Positions 13,652 through 25,692 of a DNA stretch of 64,000 bases are shown here, in pieces; within the stretch, counting starts at the first letter, position 1; each line of letters opens with the position of its first letter. Origin of the DNA: Chrysomallon squamiferum (Eukaryota; Mollusca; Gastropoda; Neomphalida; Peltospiridae); the NCBI GenBank assembly GCA_012295275.1, contig CM022674.1:7828409-7892408 (forward strand), written 5' to 3'. Under the pieces are notes generated by a model that was given only the letters and a program-made list of their open reading frames with translations, searched no databases and was not told the origin of the DNA. The translations under genes and the position numbers were made by a program.

Positions 13652-14035
13652 AATTTTTTATATTGATTTTGCAGCTGACATTTATCTGTTTGAGATATAT
13701 ATATTTAAAAAAATTATTTAACTGAAATTGAGTTTAAGCTGTTTTTACTCTCTCTCTCACTGGTCTTTCTCTAACCTCAGTAAAGATATATCAGTTAAAA
13801 AATAGAAAGTAAGAATATGAATTTTAAAAATATCTCTGGTAGATAAATTTTGAGAGACAAACATGTAGAAGAAATATATAAATTTATAAATAAAAAGCAT
13901 ATTTAGATAAAAAAACAACAACATAGTGAATGCAGATACCTTGTTTTTAATGTAATCTTTGTGTAAATTTATGTAAATTTACAACTCCGAGAAGTGTAGA
14001 TAAAATATGTACAATAGCTGACCTTTAACCTGGAA

Positions 14036-14165
14036 TGAAGAAAGTAGAATGCAAATTAATGTCTCTGGGGAGGCTGAATAAAATGCAGCTTGTTGACAGA
14101 AGCCATTACACAAACACCAGGTACTCTCGCACTAAATCTGTCTGAAATGCAAATCACCAGGTCTC
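14036..14165. promoter_or_regulatory. Candidate regulatory block with two POU octamers
   Basis: The octamer ATGCAAAT occurs at 14049-14056 (followed by TAATG) and 14147-14154, in the same orientation, 98 bases apart, within sequence that is less AT-rich than its flanks. ATGCAAAT is the established POU/Oct recognition site. Confidence 0.3.
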
Positions 14166-15515
14166 ACATAACATTTTAAAAGTGCAGTAACAGTAAATAA
14201 AAACCATTTATTGGTATCTTTTGTGATGCTTGCTTTTATGGGTGTGTGTTTTTGGTTCTGTTTTAAATGCCATTGTTTGAGGCTATCAGTCCATCTGGGT
14301 TTTTGTTACCTGTTGTGTTCATACTAATTTAATTTTTACCTTGCCAAAGTTCATTCAGAGTTGATTTTTCATTGGTGATGAAATGTGTTGGTTAAACAGT
14401 AACACTACAGACTTCAAAAATAAAAAATATAATTCTGTTCAGTTGAGTGGAAAATATTGTTTTATTGTTATTATATTTATTTTGTTTTCTTTATTTACTG
14501 AATTTTATTTTGTTTTATTTTATTATTTATTGTCATTTAAATTTTCATGTGTTTTATTTTATGCTACATATTTACTTACTTGTTTTTTTTTTAAATATTT
14601 GTCTTTATATTTTAAGAATATTCATATATATCTTTATATTTGTTTAATAGTTTTCTCTGTGTTAATACTTACAACATATGGAAAAATAAGTAAAATGATT
14701 TTATTAAATATCATTAAGTGTTATAAAAGTTAATTTAAATTATTAATCTCAAAATAAATAAATAAAAATCAGGAAGAAAAGAAAACTTTAGGATAAATTT
14801 GTTTTTCTGATGACTTTAATAAATATATTGAAAATATTTGAAGCTTAATACATGAAAGGTTAAATTCATGTTTTTGACATTTGTATTGAAACAAAATTAA
14901 TAATAAAAATAATAAAAATAAAATAAATAAATTTTAAAATAAATTGTTATATTTGGTAGGAAAAAAGTTAAAATATTTATAATAATGAGATATCTGAAAA
15001 TTTCAGGATCAGATATTGACATGTGTAACTTGTTTTGTTTGAAACAATTTTTGAAGCAATATTTGAATGGAATTTTACTTGGCTTATCCTAAATGGTAGA
15101 CTTTACTTTTAGTTCACAGAATTGCTTCATTTTGTAATAGTCATGAAAGCACATACCACCAATTTTTACACATGAATTAATTAGGCCTGATCTTTAAAGT
15201 TTATTATTTGAAATAATAAATTAGTAAAAATGATAAATTTAAAAATTTAAAATACAAAATTCTATATTCAAAATAAATAAAAATAAAAAGTAAAAGAAAT
15301 AAACTGAGGTTAGGAATGGAATGGAAGCCATTTAGCTAATGCATTCTGGGTATTTGAACATGAGATAATGCCCACCACTGAGCGGGACAGAGAGTAAACA
15401 GAGACAGAGAGAATAAATCCTTATACCAATAACACATAACGACCAGCATATGTAAGCAAAATGCTGTACTTTTGTTGTGTGCTTATAAAAATGAGCTTTC
15501 TACGACACAGCTTAC

Positions 15516-15556
15516 CTCTCTTTAGCCATAGCGATGTTGCCATGATGAGGTCCATT
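15516..15556 (-). CDS. Candidate microexon, minus strand
   Basis: Seen on the minus strand: a long pyrimidine-rich acceptor (TTTGTCCAACCTCTTCAACAG), 41 bases, then GAG|gtaagc. Phase 0 reads NGPHHGNIAMAKE and exits in phase 2; phase 2 entry reads MDLIMATSLWLKR. The wider frame also opens with an ATG at 15633, so a first exon ending at the same donor is the alternative. The borders are good but the length is small, so chance cannot be excluded. Confidence 0.28.
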
Positions 15557-16374
15557 CTGTTGAAGAGGTTGGACAAACAAAGAAGAATATTTTTGTAGTA
15601 TTGATGTGAAATATTGGTTCTGTTGTAATCCATTTGAAGATGAAACCACTTCAGCTGTTTAATTTTCTATTAGCAGTGTTTAGTTTTGGAGCAAAATCAA
15701 CAAAGACTGGGTCTTGTTGGGTTATAAACAAGAAAGCAGTTAGCATGGTCTGTGATTGTAGTGTATATTTTATGATGGATATCAACTGAATGCAGATACC
15801 CTGTGTTATAATGTAAATTTATAAATCCAAGATGAATATCATTTAACTCTATAGTCACTATGCAAACCAGATAGTGATTCTTATTTTAAATTATATACCT
15901 TGTTTTGTTTTATGATTTTTTTTTTTAAATGGTTTTTGTTTTTTAAATTTATATAAAGTAATATCAGCAACAAAACCCCCAATGCACTAGGAGCTCAGGC
16001 AGAAAGTGTGAGTGAAAGATAGAGACAGAGGTACAAGAGAAACATAGAGAAAGAAACAAATAAAGGAAACAGGTACAAGTTGAAAAGATAGTGAGAGAGA
16101 GAGAAATAGTCTAGTGTGAAAATTTAGAGAGATGTGACATATACTGAGGAATATAAATTTGACAAATTGAAATGACACAGCATAAATCAGTAATCATGTC
16201 TGTTTATATACAATGCTGCGTGAAAAAACAATAATCACCAGGCATTTGTTAACAGGGTAGTCTACCAGCTGTAAAACATTATTTACTTTGACAGAGCAGT
16301 GTAATTTAGGCATATTCTTTAATACCTTCTCACAACTAAGTGACGTGTAATATTTTGAGTATTAACTTTTCATG

Positions 16375-16600
16375 TTACTACGCCTGTGCAATAAATCATG
16401 TAATATTTCACGCAGGGTGGAATACGGCACAAAGTACAAAATACTTCGATAATCCTCGAATCATACCCAGTTATTGTACTCAGACGGGTGTCGTTTGATC
16501 TTAACACACTCAACACTAATCGTGGCCAATCACGTGTGGAAATGAAGCCTCTCAAAGCAAGTCTGTGACTGGCGGGTGAATGAGGTGGATTAGCTATTGT
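16375..16600. promoter_or_regulatory. CpG-bearing block with CCAAT and CACGTG
   Basis: At least eight CpGs fall in about 225 bases, far above the local level. GGCCAATCACGTGTGG (about 16525-16540) combines a CCAAT box with a CACGTG E-box. A 77-codon minus-strand frame crosses it (MTIANPPHS... from 16603). Promoter or mobile-element relic are both possible. Confidence 0.25.
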
Positions 16601-16916
16601 CATAATGATATATCATGTGTGTCTGCCACGCTATCTTCACAGTGCTGTCATATATTTGTGTAAAGGAGGTTCTCACCTATGTTCTTGTCTTAATAATCGG
16701 TTAATTAGTTTTTATGGTGGAAACAAATTTGTTGGTGCTTTTTTGTTGTAGTTGCATACATACATAAGGTCTGTTGTTCATATTTTTAATATCACTGAAA
16801 CTGGATGGAGCAATAAAAAATGTGTGTGTCTGTCTGTCTGCATGGTCATCTTCCCTCTTTTCTTTATTAATCTGTCTGTGTGTGTGTGTGTTGTGCTGTT
16901 TTTATGTCTATACATC

Positions 16917-16924
<8 letters not shown>

Positions 16925-16949
<25 letters not shown>

Positions 16950-16970
16950 GAGAGACAGACAGACAGACTA
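16925..16970 (+). repeat. GA and GACA microsatellite
   Basis: A GAGAGA run is followed by GACAGA and (GACA) units; TG repeats lie just upstream. Confidence 0.95.
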
Positions 16971-18465
16971 TACTAAATAGTAATAGCTGATGATTTTGAA
17001 AATTGATATTACTCAAGAAATATAACAAAATTAGATTAATTTTTAACCTAGTAGTCACCTTCATGACCTTTTAGACCTCCAAAGTATCTATAGCAAAGTC
17101 CATAATTATTGATAAGGAGCAATATCATTTTTATTTCATGTTATTTAAGCAAGCTTGTTATGGACATAACTCCTAATGTTTTCAGAATGTCGCTAGTCTG
17201 GGATTACTGATGTATAACTGAGAGGTGAACAGTTGACCCAGTTCTAGAAAGATCAGAGAAACTTGGTTTGTTTAGTGCTTTGCTTAGTGACTGTCCACTT
17301 CTGCTCTCTGTTTGACTCTTAGAGATTAACTCAGATTAAGTACTCTTAGAGATTAGTGGGGGCGGAGCTCTCATCGTCATGGTAATGGTTGTTAAGATAT
17401 TATGACAGTGTGATTTATGCTACTTGTAATGAAAATGTGATACCTAATGGCAATGGTGTTTAACATATTATTATTTTTATTTCATATTCATTGACTAATA
17501 AATTCATTAATTTATTCATTTACTCTGTCAGTATTAGTTTGTCGTTTGAACTTGATTTTTTGGTTTAACATAAACCTTAATTTTTCAGGTATATCATTGT
17601 GAACTAAATATATTTTATTTCTTTTATTGTAAACTTGCTTCAATCATTTTGTATGTGTGAACATATTTGTTGTGAACTACATTGTCCACCTCTGCCAATG
17701 TGAACTTACTTTACTCATATTGTCTTGCTGTTAACATTCTCTTAGTGTGAATGTAGTTTGCTAACTTTTGGATGTGTGAACTGACTCAATTCATTTCTCT
17801 TAAAGGACATATTTTGAGAATATGAACAATTACAGCTTTTTTTTTTAAGCATTGTGATCCCTGAGCTATATATCCCAAAGAAAAAACCCAGTAATAATAA
17901 TAAAAAAATAACTAAATATAGAAATAATTAAAAAAAAGAACACGAAATCTCCTTCATTTCTTACTGACAGTTCTAGCAGTTATACACACTTAAACATTCC
18001 AGACATTATGAAATTTGAAGTAGAGATTTGTTTTCCATTCGTCGTTTCATTTGCTATAACAGTCTTAATTTGATATGTTGGCCATATATCAAGAGATTAT
18101 GTGATGTAATGGGTAAACCTGTTTTTAACTACAAACAATAAATTATACAACCTCCTTCACAACACTGTATACTTGTATTTGCGCAAAGAGGTGACATACC
18201 AGTTAACCACAAAGGACTGAAAACAGCTGTACGTGTTATGTACAAGGAGACTGATATAATGGGCACCTTTAACGTGCACTTGCTATTATTTCTGAATAAA
18301 GGTATTCATAATGTAACCTATGTATAAAGGTCACCTTTTCAAAGTGAACAGTTTTTGAAATAAGTACTAAATGCATTTAGAATAAAGAAAGGAAACTAAT
18401 ACTTTGAATGTTCATTCAGATGTAGAGTAGTGGAACCTGTTGTGAATTTTAAGTTATAAAAGCTA

Positions 18466-18600
18466 TAACTCTCTCTCTCTCTTTCTCATTCACAGAAACA
18501 CACACACACATACACACATTCACATACACACATTTTCACACTCACATACAAACACATGCACAAACAGAGTGACACAAACAGACATACATATATACAGAGA
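18466..18600 (+). repeat. CT then CA-rich low-complexity region
   Basis: CT repeats are followed by imperfect ACACATAC/TCACA units. Confidence 0.85.
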
Positions 18601-19454
18601 GGCATACACACCCAAAACAGAAACATAAGATATAAACACAAAGACAAAAACAGGCACTTATCATTTGCTTCTGTTTAAACATATTAACAGTTGACGTATG
18701 TATGTGAGTATACATATGTTTGTGTGCATGTGCTTACTTTTCATATTTGATTTGTTTTTGTCATACACAAGAATGTGTTTGTAATGTTGGTGTCAGTATG
18801 TTATAACAACACTTCAGTTAAAACATTTCCATTCATTTCTCTGTGTTGTACAATTTGATATTGTACTCATTCACTAAACTGCTGTTTTTAATGTATGTTT
18901 TATTTAAGTCAGACCATGCACCAGTAACTGTACAATTGAACAGAAATGGATACATCCTCTTAACATGCAAGGCTACACTTTCATTTACCTTTGCTACGTT
19001 CTTATTTTACATGTAGTAAAAACACAGACGCTTGATTTCTTGTGTCTGTGAGCAATAACATTTCTTTTGTTACCTGGTTTCCTTTAACCCTGAGATGTCC
19101 TCAACTGTCAGCAAGATTAAAAAAAAAAAAAAAGTAAAAAAAAAAATCATAGGATGCCCTTTCAAACAAAAATGTCCAACAATAAAATCTTTTATTTTGA
19201 GTTGTACTTTAACTGATGAAGTATCAAATTACAACTGCATGCTTAATTGAATCAAGGTAAATGAAGTCCTTCATTGATACAATCATTTACATTCATTTGT
19301 AGTCTCTTTTAAGCTGTATTATCTATCTGCAGTATTTAGAAACATCCAAAATGTATTTACTTTCATTCATGGACAGTGATCTCTGTTGATTCATCCCATT
19401 TTCTGTTATGTTGAGCCTGTCTTGTTTATATAATATATAATCTCATGGATATGT

Positions 19455-19860
19455 ATGCTATTGTTAGAAACAGTTGATGCATGTGTTTTTGCACCAGAGA
19501 CAGTAATGTGCATGCCTACATCCATTAGCTTTCAGTTACGAATACATTTATCATATACCAGATGGCTAAAAAGAGTCTATAATACTTTCTTCTGCCTACA
19601 ATAAGGATGCAATGATAAAATCTTTTGTACTCTTTTAAGATCTGTTTTCATCTAGGATCATTCATATGATGCGTTTACTCAAGATCTGTGATATACCTCC
19701 TTTTATTACACTTTTGTGTTATATATTCTCATCTTGTTATAAGCAGTTCACGCATGCTTTTATGCACCAATGTCAACAAGGTACATTGGCCTATGATTTT
19801 ATATCCATTAGTGCACATACATAGATATACATCCTGCCAAGTATGATGACTAGATAAATT
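19455..19860 (+). repeat. Two diverged copies of a segment of about 115 bp
   Basis: The segments at about 19455-19570 and 19735-19860 share in the same order CATGTGTTTTTGCACCA / CATGCTTTTATGCACCA, then CCTA, ATCCATTAG, ATACAT and a GATG-CTA-A ending. They are about 285 bp apart. Confidence 0.5.
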
Positions 19861-20225
19861 TATATATTTGCAGTCACTGACCAGTTTATTTATATATATA
19901 TATTGTTAAAAGTTACTTCTTTAATTGTTTAATTGCTGGTTTAAATCTTCATAAGTTATTTTGAAAGTGGTTTTAAAAAAGACAAATTGTTATATTTAAA
20001 AACTATTTTCTTTTGATATATAGTTTTTGTAGGTAACAATGAAATCAGAGTTGGGAATCTGGTACTCTCAATAATGGGGAGAAATAAAATAGTTAATTTC
20101 ATTCAGTTTTTGTATTATGTAGGGTTGCATTTCATATGGAAAAAACAACCAGATACTGTCATAAGATAACAGCTTTATCCTGCAGAGGCTTGAATACCAA
20201 AACAAAATCAAGGCTCATGAAATGA

Positions 20226-20405
20226 CTCAATCCAACTTTGAATAACCTCACTGAATCGGGGCATTCTAACCTTTACAGTCACACCATGCTGACTTGCACC
20301 AGGGACAATAACATGCAACGATGCCGTGAAGAGGTGTATACAATAACACAGGTATCTGAGACAAGATCTAACCTGGTAGACTGCTGTACAGAACAGCTCC
20401 TATGA
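20226..20405 (+). CDS. Cysteine-bearing coding-like block, possible exon 20279-20351
   Basis: Seen: an open frame of 59 codons runs from after a stop at 20223 to TGA at 20403-20405, inside a block of distinctly higher GC. It contains the pieces TCTRDNNMQRCREEV and SNLVDCCTEQLL, with a paired CC near the end. An acceptor-like CCTTTACAG ends at 20278 and a donor-like ACACAG|gtatct follows 20351, giving a 73-base exon, phase 2 in and 0 out. The frame has no ATG near its start. It may be an exon of a secreted cysteine-rich protein, or a relic within an old mobile element; no family is assigned. Confidence 0.28.
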   Translation, partial: LNPTLNNLTESGHSNLYSHTMLTCTRDNNMQRCREEVYTITQVSETRSNLVDCCTEQLL

Positions 20406-20639
20406 TCTCCTGTCAAAGAACCCTACTGATACCTATCTCGTTTCCGACACAATCTACCTGGAAAATCGGTCTTACCTCACCCTGAGTCTGGGATCACCAC
20501 CTTCCTAAGATATCAGTCCACATTGATACTTCTACCTGTGACATCAAAAGAACAGTTTTCGTGTTGTTTGAAGACTAACAGATTGAAATGCAATGAGCGT
20601 GAAAAGTGTACTGCACACAGGATGAAAAGAAGCACGTAC

Positions 20640-20765
20640 ACATGAAGTGTGAGATCAGCACCTGCAGAGTGAGATCATTCTGTGGTGTGACATCAGCACC
20701 TTTTGTGTGAGATCAGCACCTGCACAGTGAGATCATTCTGTGAGATCAGCACCTTTTGTGTCAGA
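20640..20765 (+). repeat. GTGAGATCAGCACC direct repeats
   Basis: The segment GTGAGATCAGCACCT occurs at least three times, alternating with GTGAGATCATTCTGTG. A related GTGAGATCAGCA is present at 59450-59462. Confidence 0.8.
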
Positions 20766-21137
20766 CTGTGCACCTGTGTATTATTTTTGTATTGTGTGTG
20801 TATTGTTTGTGGGTTGTTTGTGTACTTCGTGTTAGACTTTCAATGTGTTAGCTTTCACAGTGTGAACTAATTGGTTCAGTAGTCAACTGAAATTTAATTT
20901 TTGATATGATTAGGGATTTTTAAAGTGCCATGGTCTTGTATTGATACAAATACTTGACACTGTTATTAAATTCATTACAGCTAGATAGTAATCTAATTTA
21001 CTATTTAGTTACTTTTGTTTTCTTTATTTACATTCACAAGTAGATCTTTAAATGTTTTTGTTTCACTTTGAACTAAGAGTTACATATAGTTGGAGAGAAA
21101 CAGTCTTTAAAAGGCTTATTTGGTTTTTTTAACTAAC

Positions 21138-21705
21138 AGATTTGTATTTCACTACATGGAGGTATGTCTAAGACACTTATATAACAGATTTGTATTTTAC
21201 TACATGGAGGTATGTCTAAGACACTTATATAACAGATTTGTATTTTACTACATGGAGGTATGTCTAAGACACTTATATAACATTTGTATTTTACTACATG
21301 AAGGTATGTCTAAGACACTTATATAACAGATTTGTATTTTACTACATGGAGGTATGTCTAAGACACTTATATAACAGATTTGTATTTCACTACATGGAGG
21401 TATGTCTAAGACACTTATATAACATTTGTATTTTACTACATGAAGGTATGTCTAAGACACTTATATAACAGATTTGTATTTCACTACATGAAGGTATGTC
21501 TAAGACACTTATATAACATTTGTATTTTACTACATGAAGGTATGTCTAAGACACTTATATAACAGATTTGTATTTTACTACATGGAGGTATGTCTAAGAC
21601 ACTTATATAACATTTTTATTTTACTACATGAAGGTATGTCTAAGACACTTATATAACAGATTTTTATTTTACTACATGGTGGTATGTCTAAGACACTTAT
21701 ATAAC
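21138..21705 (+). repeat. Tandem array of about 12 units, 48 bp and 46 bp variants
   Basis: The unit begins AGATTTGTATTTTACTACAT and ends ACACTTATATAAC. Twelve copies are nearly identical. A long form (48 bp) contains AACAGATTTG; a short form (46 bp) has lost two bases (AACATTTG). The order is long, long, long, short, long, long, short, then alternating. The short forms carry ATGAAGG instead of ATGGAGG, so two linked variants spread together. An apparent 68-residue frame over the first copies is a by-product of the period. Confidence 0.95.
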
Positions 21706-21727
21706 TGGCAATAGCACTGGATGAGAA

Positions 21728-23752
21728 TCAAAACAGCTGACACAGATTTACAATTTGCTGACCCACACCTGACTTCAGAGTAGACAGGTGGTGACCCTGG
21801 ACAACCTCACTTGACTGCCTACCTGCTTTTGTTACACCTGTAGCCTCAGGTAACACAAATAAAGAAAGAAAACTTAGACAGTAAATTGATTTGTGAAGCA
21901 TGAACTTTTGTACAAACATTGCCCGAAGCCTGAAACACATGTCCAGTAAATCACACAGCATGCATTGAGTTAAAAAACTCATCATCTGCAAGTTGTAGAA
22001 CGAGTCTAGATTAGAGTTAGAATGATCTCTTAATTTATTAACTGTCTGTAATATGGAAAATTCTAATGTATTAATATTTTTCTAGATTACAGTTTGAAAG
22101 AGAATAATTTGTATATATAAATATAAAGGGTGTCTGCAATATATTAATGTTATCCATTTTTAATCATGTGATACAAAAGAAAATGAAAAATGATTTGTGC
22201 AAAATTACTAACTGGAATGAGTCTTCAGTTTTCTCATTGGCACAAACTTGTGTAATATTTTACTTAATAAGTGAAATAAACCATGGCATGTATGTTGTAA
22301 ATATATATTTGTGTCATTTAAATGTGTATATTCATGATTATTAATGTGTATATGTTTGTAAGCATGTATGAATGACTGAAAAAGCTAGTGATCGCAGAGT
22401 ATGTGTGTATGTATGTGTGTCTCTTTGTCTGTGTTGTTCTGGTTAGATGTTAAATAATTTTTTCCATATTGTAACAAAACAAATCTTGGTAGTTTGTTTT
22501 TCAGATGCACATTTCTTTAAAAAGTGATTTTGGCATGTTGTTCTTATTACCATAGAAAACCATTTAAAATTTTTTTTTGAAAAATTACAACTGCTTATTT
22601 GCCCAGTTAACATTTATATACAAAATACGTAGACAGTCCACTGGGATTCAACAACCATAACATAAGAAAATTAGAGAACCATTTATTGTCATCATCCTGT
22701 ACAGGCTTGTTAATCTGATGATTCAGTCTGTTGTTATTATTTCTCATAAACTTGATTACGTTCATTTAGTGGCTCAATCTAATTATTTAATTTCTCATGG
22801 GCAATGACCAAAGTGCAAATTAACTTTGAAATTTGGTGATGTATGTGAAGCTTTTAGCCATTTATCTGTATAATCTGTATAATAATCTAAAATAATACTG
22901 AATTTTGGATCTTTGATTTTTGTCTTTGTTTAACATATAAAAGGATATACTGAAACTTTATTTCAATTTTTTTTTATTTTTTTTTTATTATTATTTTTTT
23001 TATGAACTGTAGACAATTTTTTTTTATGGGACTCAGTCTAATATGATTTTTGGTTTAACTCTTCCAGCTAGTTATGTATTTGTTTTCATGTGTGTGTGTA
23101 TGTGTTTAATTGTTTGTTGTTAAATAAATATTTATAAAATTATTTAACCATTAAAAATCTGGTGAGCATGTTTATAAGAGCTGTTTTTTTGTTTTTTAAA
23201 ACTTTCTTTGTGTTGAATGCCTGTTGCCAGAATCTTGTCATTTCTATACAAGTCAGCATGTGTAGCCTGAAATACCAGTTATAAAAACTTACTGAATAAA
23301 CACATATTTAAACTACCCATATTAACAATGATTTCATATTATTTTTATAAAATTGTAATACCAATGAGGAATAACACTACAAACATTTTATATAGGTTAT
23401 GATAATGAATAAGCAGTAAGAGATCTTTATTTTCACCTTCCCATAAACTCAGATCTAAATACGACTGGCATATTTGTAAATACAGTAAAGTGACAGCAAA
23501 CACTAACTTTTGTTTTGAGTAAGTAGCAAGAGATCTTTATATGCTTTTCTTTCTATAGAGGACAGCACAAACCACTGAATTTGGTTTTGAATGTGAAAAA
23601 GTTCAATCAGACTACTAATGCAAATTGATAGTGAGATCCACTGGTCGCAATCGCAGTACATACTTTTAAAGAGGTGTGACTACTGAAAAGTTGTAGTACT
23701 GCTGTTTTACATCTGCTAATTAGTTTTGTGTCATGATGCCACTACATACAAG
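21728..23752. other. Mixed DNA downstream of the 48/46-bp array
   Basis: The first 260 bases are less AT-rich, with an 87-codon minus frame (21991-21728) but no splice support. T-rich tracts occupy 22965-23020. No gene called. Confidence 0.5.
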
Positions 23753-23955
23753 TCTTTATATTGAAGGATTAACTATGTGCCATCAAGACTAGATAGTGGG
23801 AGTCAGTACTGAGACATGATCCTACTTCATACCAGTCTTTAAACTGAAGGATTAACCATGTGCCATCAAGACTAGATAGTGGGAGTCAGTACTGAGACAT
23901 GCTCCCACTACATATTGGTCTTTAGACAAAAGGCTTAACCATGCGCCATCATGAC
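23753..23955 (+). repeat. 83-bp tandem repeat, about 2.4 copies
   Basis: The block starting TCTTTATATTGAAGGATTAA begins at 23753, 23836 and 23919 and includes GTGCCATCAAGACTAGATAG. Confidence 0.9.
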
Positions 23956-24451
23956 TGGTTAAAAAGAAAGGAATTAAATATTTTATTTTTCCACCTCTTG
24001 AGATTTCTAAACTTTGAAAGCTTTGCCTGATAAATGGACATCAAAGAAGGTTATTTTTCTGCTTTATTTAACACTTGTCACATTCTGTGAGCTGTGGGTG
24101 AGTTGCGTGTCAGGTTTTGATTTTTGTTTTGAAAGCACACACAATCCGGTTAGATCAAATCAGATAGCCTGCCAACAGAATGGAGCTATTTCCTGATTGG
24201 AACGTCTCTCTGTATGGATAAAGTGACGTCTGCAGAAAAACACTGAACTTGAGCTGTATGATCCCCTCATTTCTCAACATTCTCTTGTTTGACTCCACTA
24301 TTTGACTGTGTGGCTCCATGCTGATGGCCACTTTTGATATAAGAAATCAATCTTTAGTACCACTTGTGTGTCCATGAGAGGAGCATATCAGTGAAATCAG
24401 TGAAAAAAAATTATATGTAGAAGTGACATGCAGATGAAATACTGTAACAGC

Positions 24452-24640
24452 TTACTTAGCTGATAATCTAGTTACTTTATGGTCAGTAAAGTTTGGTATA
24501 CATTAATATTATTATTACTTATGTAGCTGATAATCTAGATATTTTATAGTCAGGAAAGATTGGTATACACTAATATTTTATTACTTATTTAGCTGATAAT
24601 CCAATTACTTTATTGTGATCAGTAGAATTTCATTTACTCT
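24452..24640 (+). repeat. 66-67 bp tandem repeat, about 2.7 copies
   Basis: AGCTGATAATCTAG starts at 24458, 24525 and 24591, each followed by ACTTTAT-GGTCAG-AAAG-TTGGTATACA with drift. Confidence 0.85.
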
Positions 24641-25440
24641 AGATTTGTGGGTGTGTAAGATATTACAAATCAGTGTAGGTATTAAGAAAGCTCATCTAAC
24701 AAATCTAGTGTACTTTATTGTGAGGAAAGTCTGGCATTAATAAAACAAATACTATAATAGTTTATATAGATAAGCTTGTGATGAGTTGAATAATTTTATA
24801 ATTGTGTATTTAGCCGCTATAATTTACTGCTCTTTATGTCTATTAAAGTTTGTCGTGTTTAATTTACATTATGATGATTGGAACAGAAAGTAGCCTGGTG
24901 GCACTCTGAAATCATTGGTTATTTCTTGGGCATAATATAATAATAAATGTATTCTGACATACTATATTAATATTCATCACTCCCTCCATCTGTCTATCCA
25001 TTAATTTATCATAATCATTCATAAACTCAGTCCATCCATCATTCTTTCCATCTTTTTCCATCCAGCTGTACCTAAACAATTTTATTAGTTTCCCAATATA
25101 GTTACAAATTTTTAAAAAGGCTAGCAGATCAAAAACAATACTAAAATTTAAACATCAATTTCTTTTTATTACCTGATTTTAATACAGTATTTTTTTTTTT
25201 TTTTAAAATTAATATTTTTTTACTTCCTGCTTATTTTGGCATCATTTTATTATTCTCTGGTGTGCAATTTCACTTTTCTTTATTTATGACGCTGGTGAAA
25301 TTTCAGATATTACTTCATAAAATTGTGCTGGCATTTCCATGCTTATCTAACCAGGAAAATGAAAGTGAAAAGTTTTGATAAGAAAAAATATTCCAAATAA
25401 AAGTAATGTGTTTCAGGCGATAGTGCAGAAAAACCTTCAC

Positions 25441-25692
25441 TCATCTCCCACAAGAACCATCCCCTACATCTTCGTCGCTGAAAGAAATTGCTTTTATATT
25501 CATGATTTTCAGTCGCTCTGTTACTTCTTTGACAGTTTGCATCAACCTCGATATTTTTCTGACAAGTTGGGATAATTTAAAGGCAAGATTCCTCTGCAGA
25601 ATAATAATATTGTTGAACTCAATCACAAGTGGGTTGTAGCTGGGGTCGTTTTTCTTGAAAACATCTTGTTGACTTTCACAGATAATGGCCAC
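25441..25692 (-). CDS. Coding-like C-terminal fragment, predicted coiled coil
   Basis: Seen: on the minus strand 83 sense codons run from just after an in-frame TGA to a TGA at 25443-25441. The composition is protein-like, with balanced codons and CpGs. Residues about 10-65 (for example FKKNDPSYNPLVIEFNN, then LQRNLAFKLSQLVRKISRLM) show a heptad-like leucine/isoleucine pattern consistent with a long amphipathic helix or coiled coil. The tail FSDEDVGDGSCGR is acidic. There is no ATG near the 5' end, and the AGs at the start have poor pyrimidine tracts. It is therefore either a terminal exon with a weak acceptor or a truncated retrocopy. I do not recognise the family. Confidence 0.4.
   Translation of the reverse strand: MAIICESQQDVFKKNDPSYNPLVIEFNNIIILQRNLAFKLSQLVRKISRLMQTVKEVTERLKIMNIKAISFSDEDVGDGSCGR

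Larger units (their letters stand above)
16971..20178. other. AT-rich DNA without recognised gene
   Basis: ACTCTTAGAGATTA occurs twice (about 17316 and 17350), the second copy followed by GTGGGGGCGGAGC, a GC-box-like motif. The region also has A runs near 19120. No exon seen. Confidence 0.55.

Noticed and set aside
20475-20545. Minus-strand block ending GAG|gtaaga after an ACAG acceptor-like site
   Set aside because: Good borders, but all three frames contain stops, so it could only be untranslated.
24014-24196. 60-codon frame with a signal-peptide-like segment
   Set aside because: No ATG at its start, no splice borders, and hydrophobicity is expected from T-rich codons.
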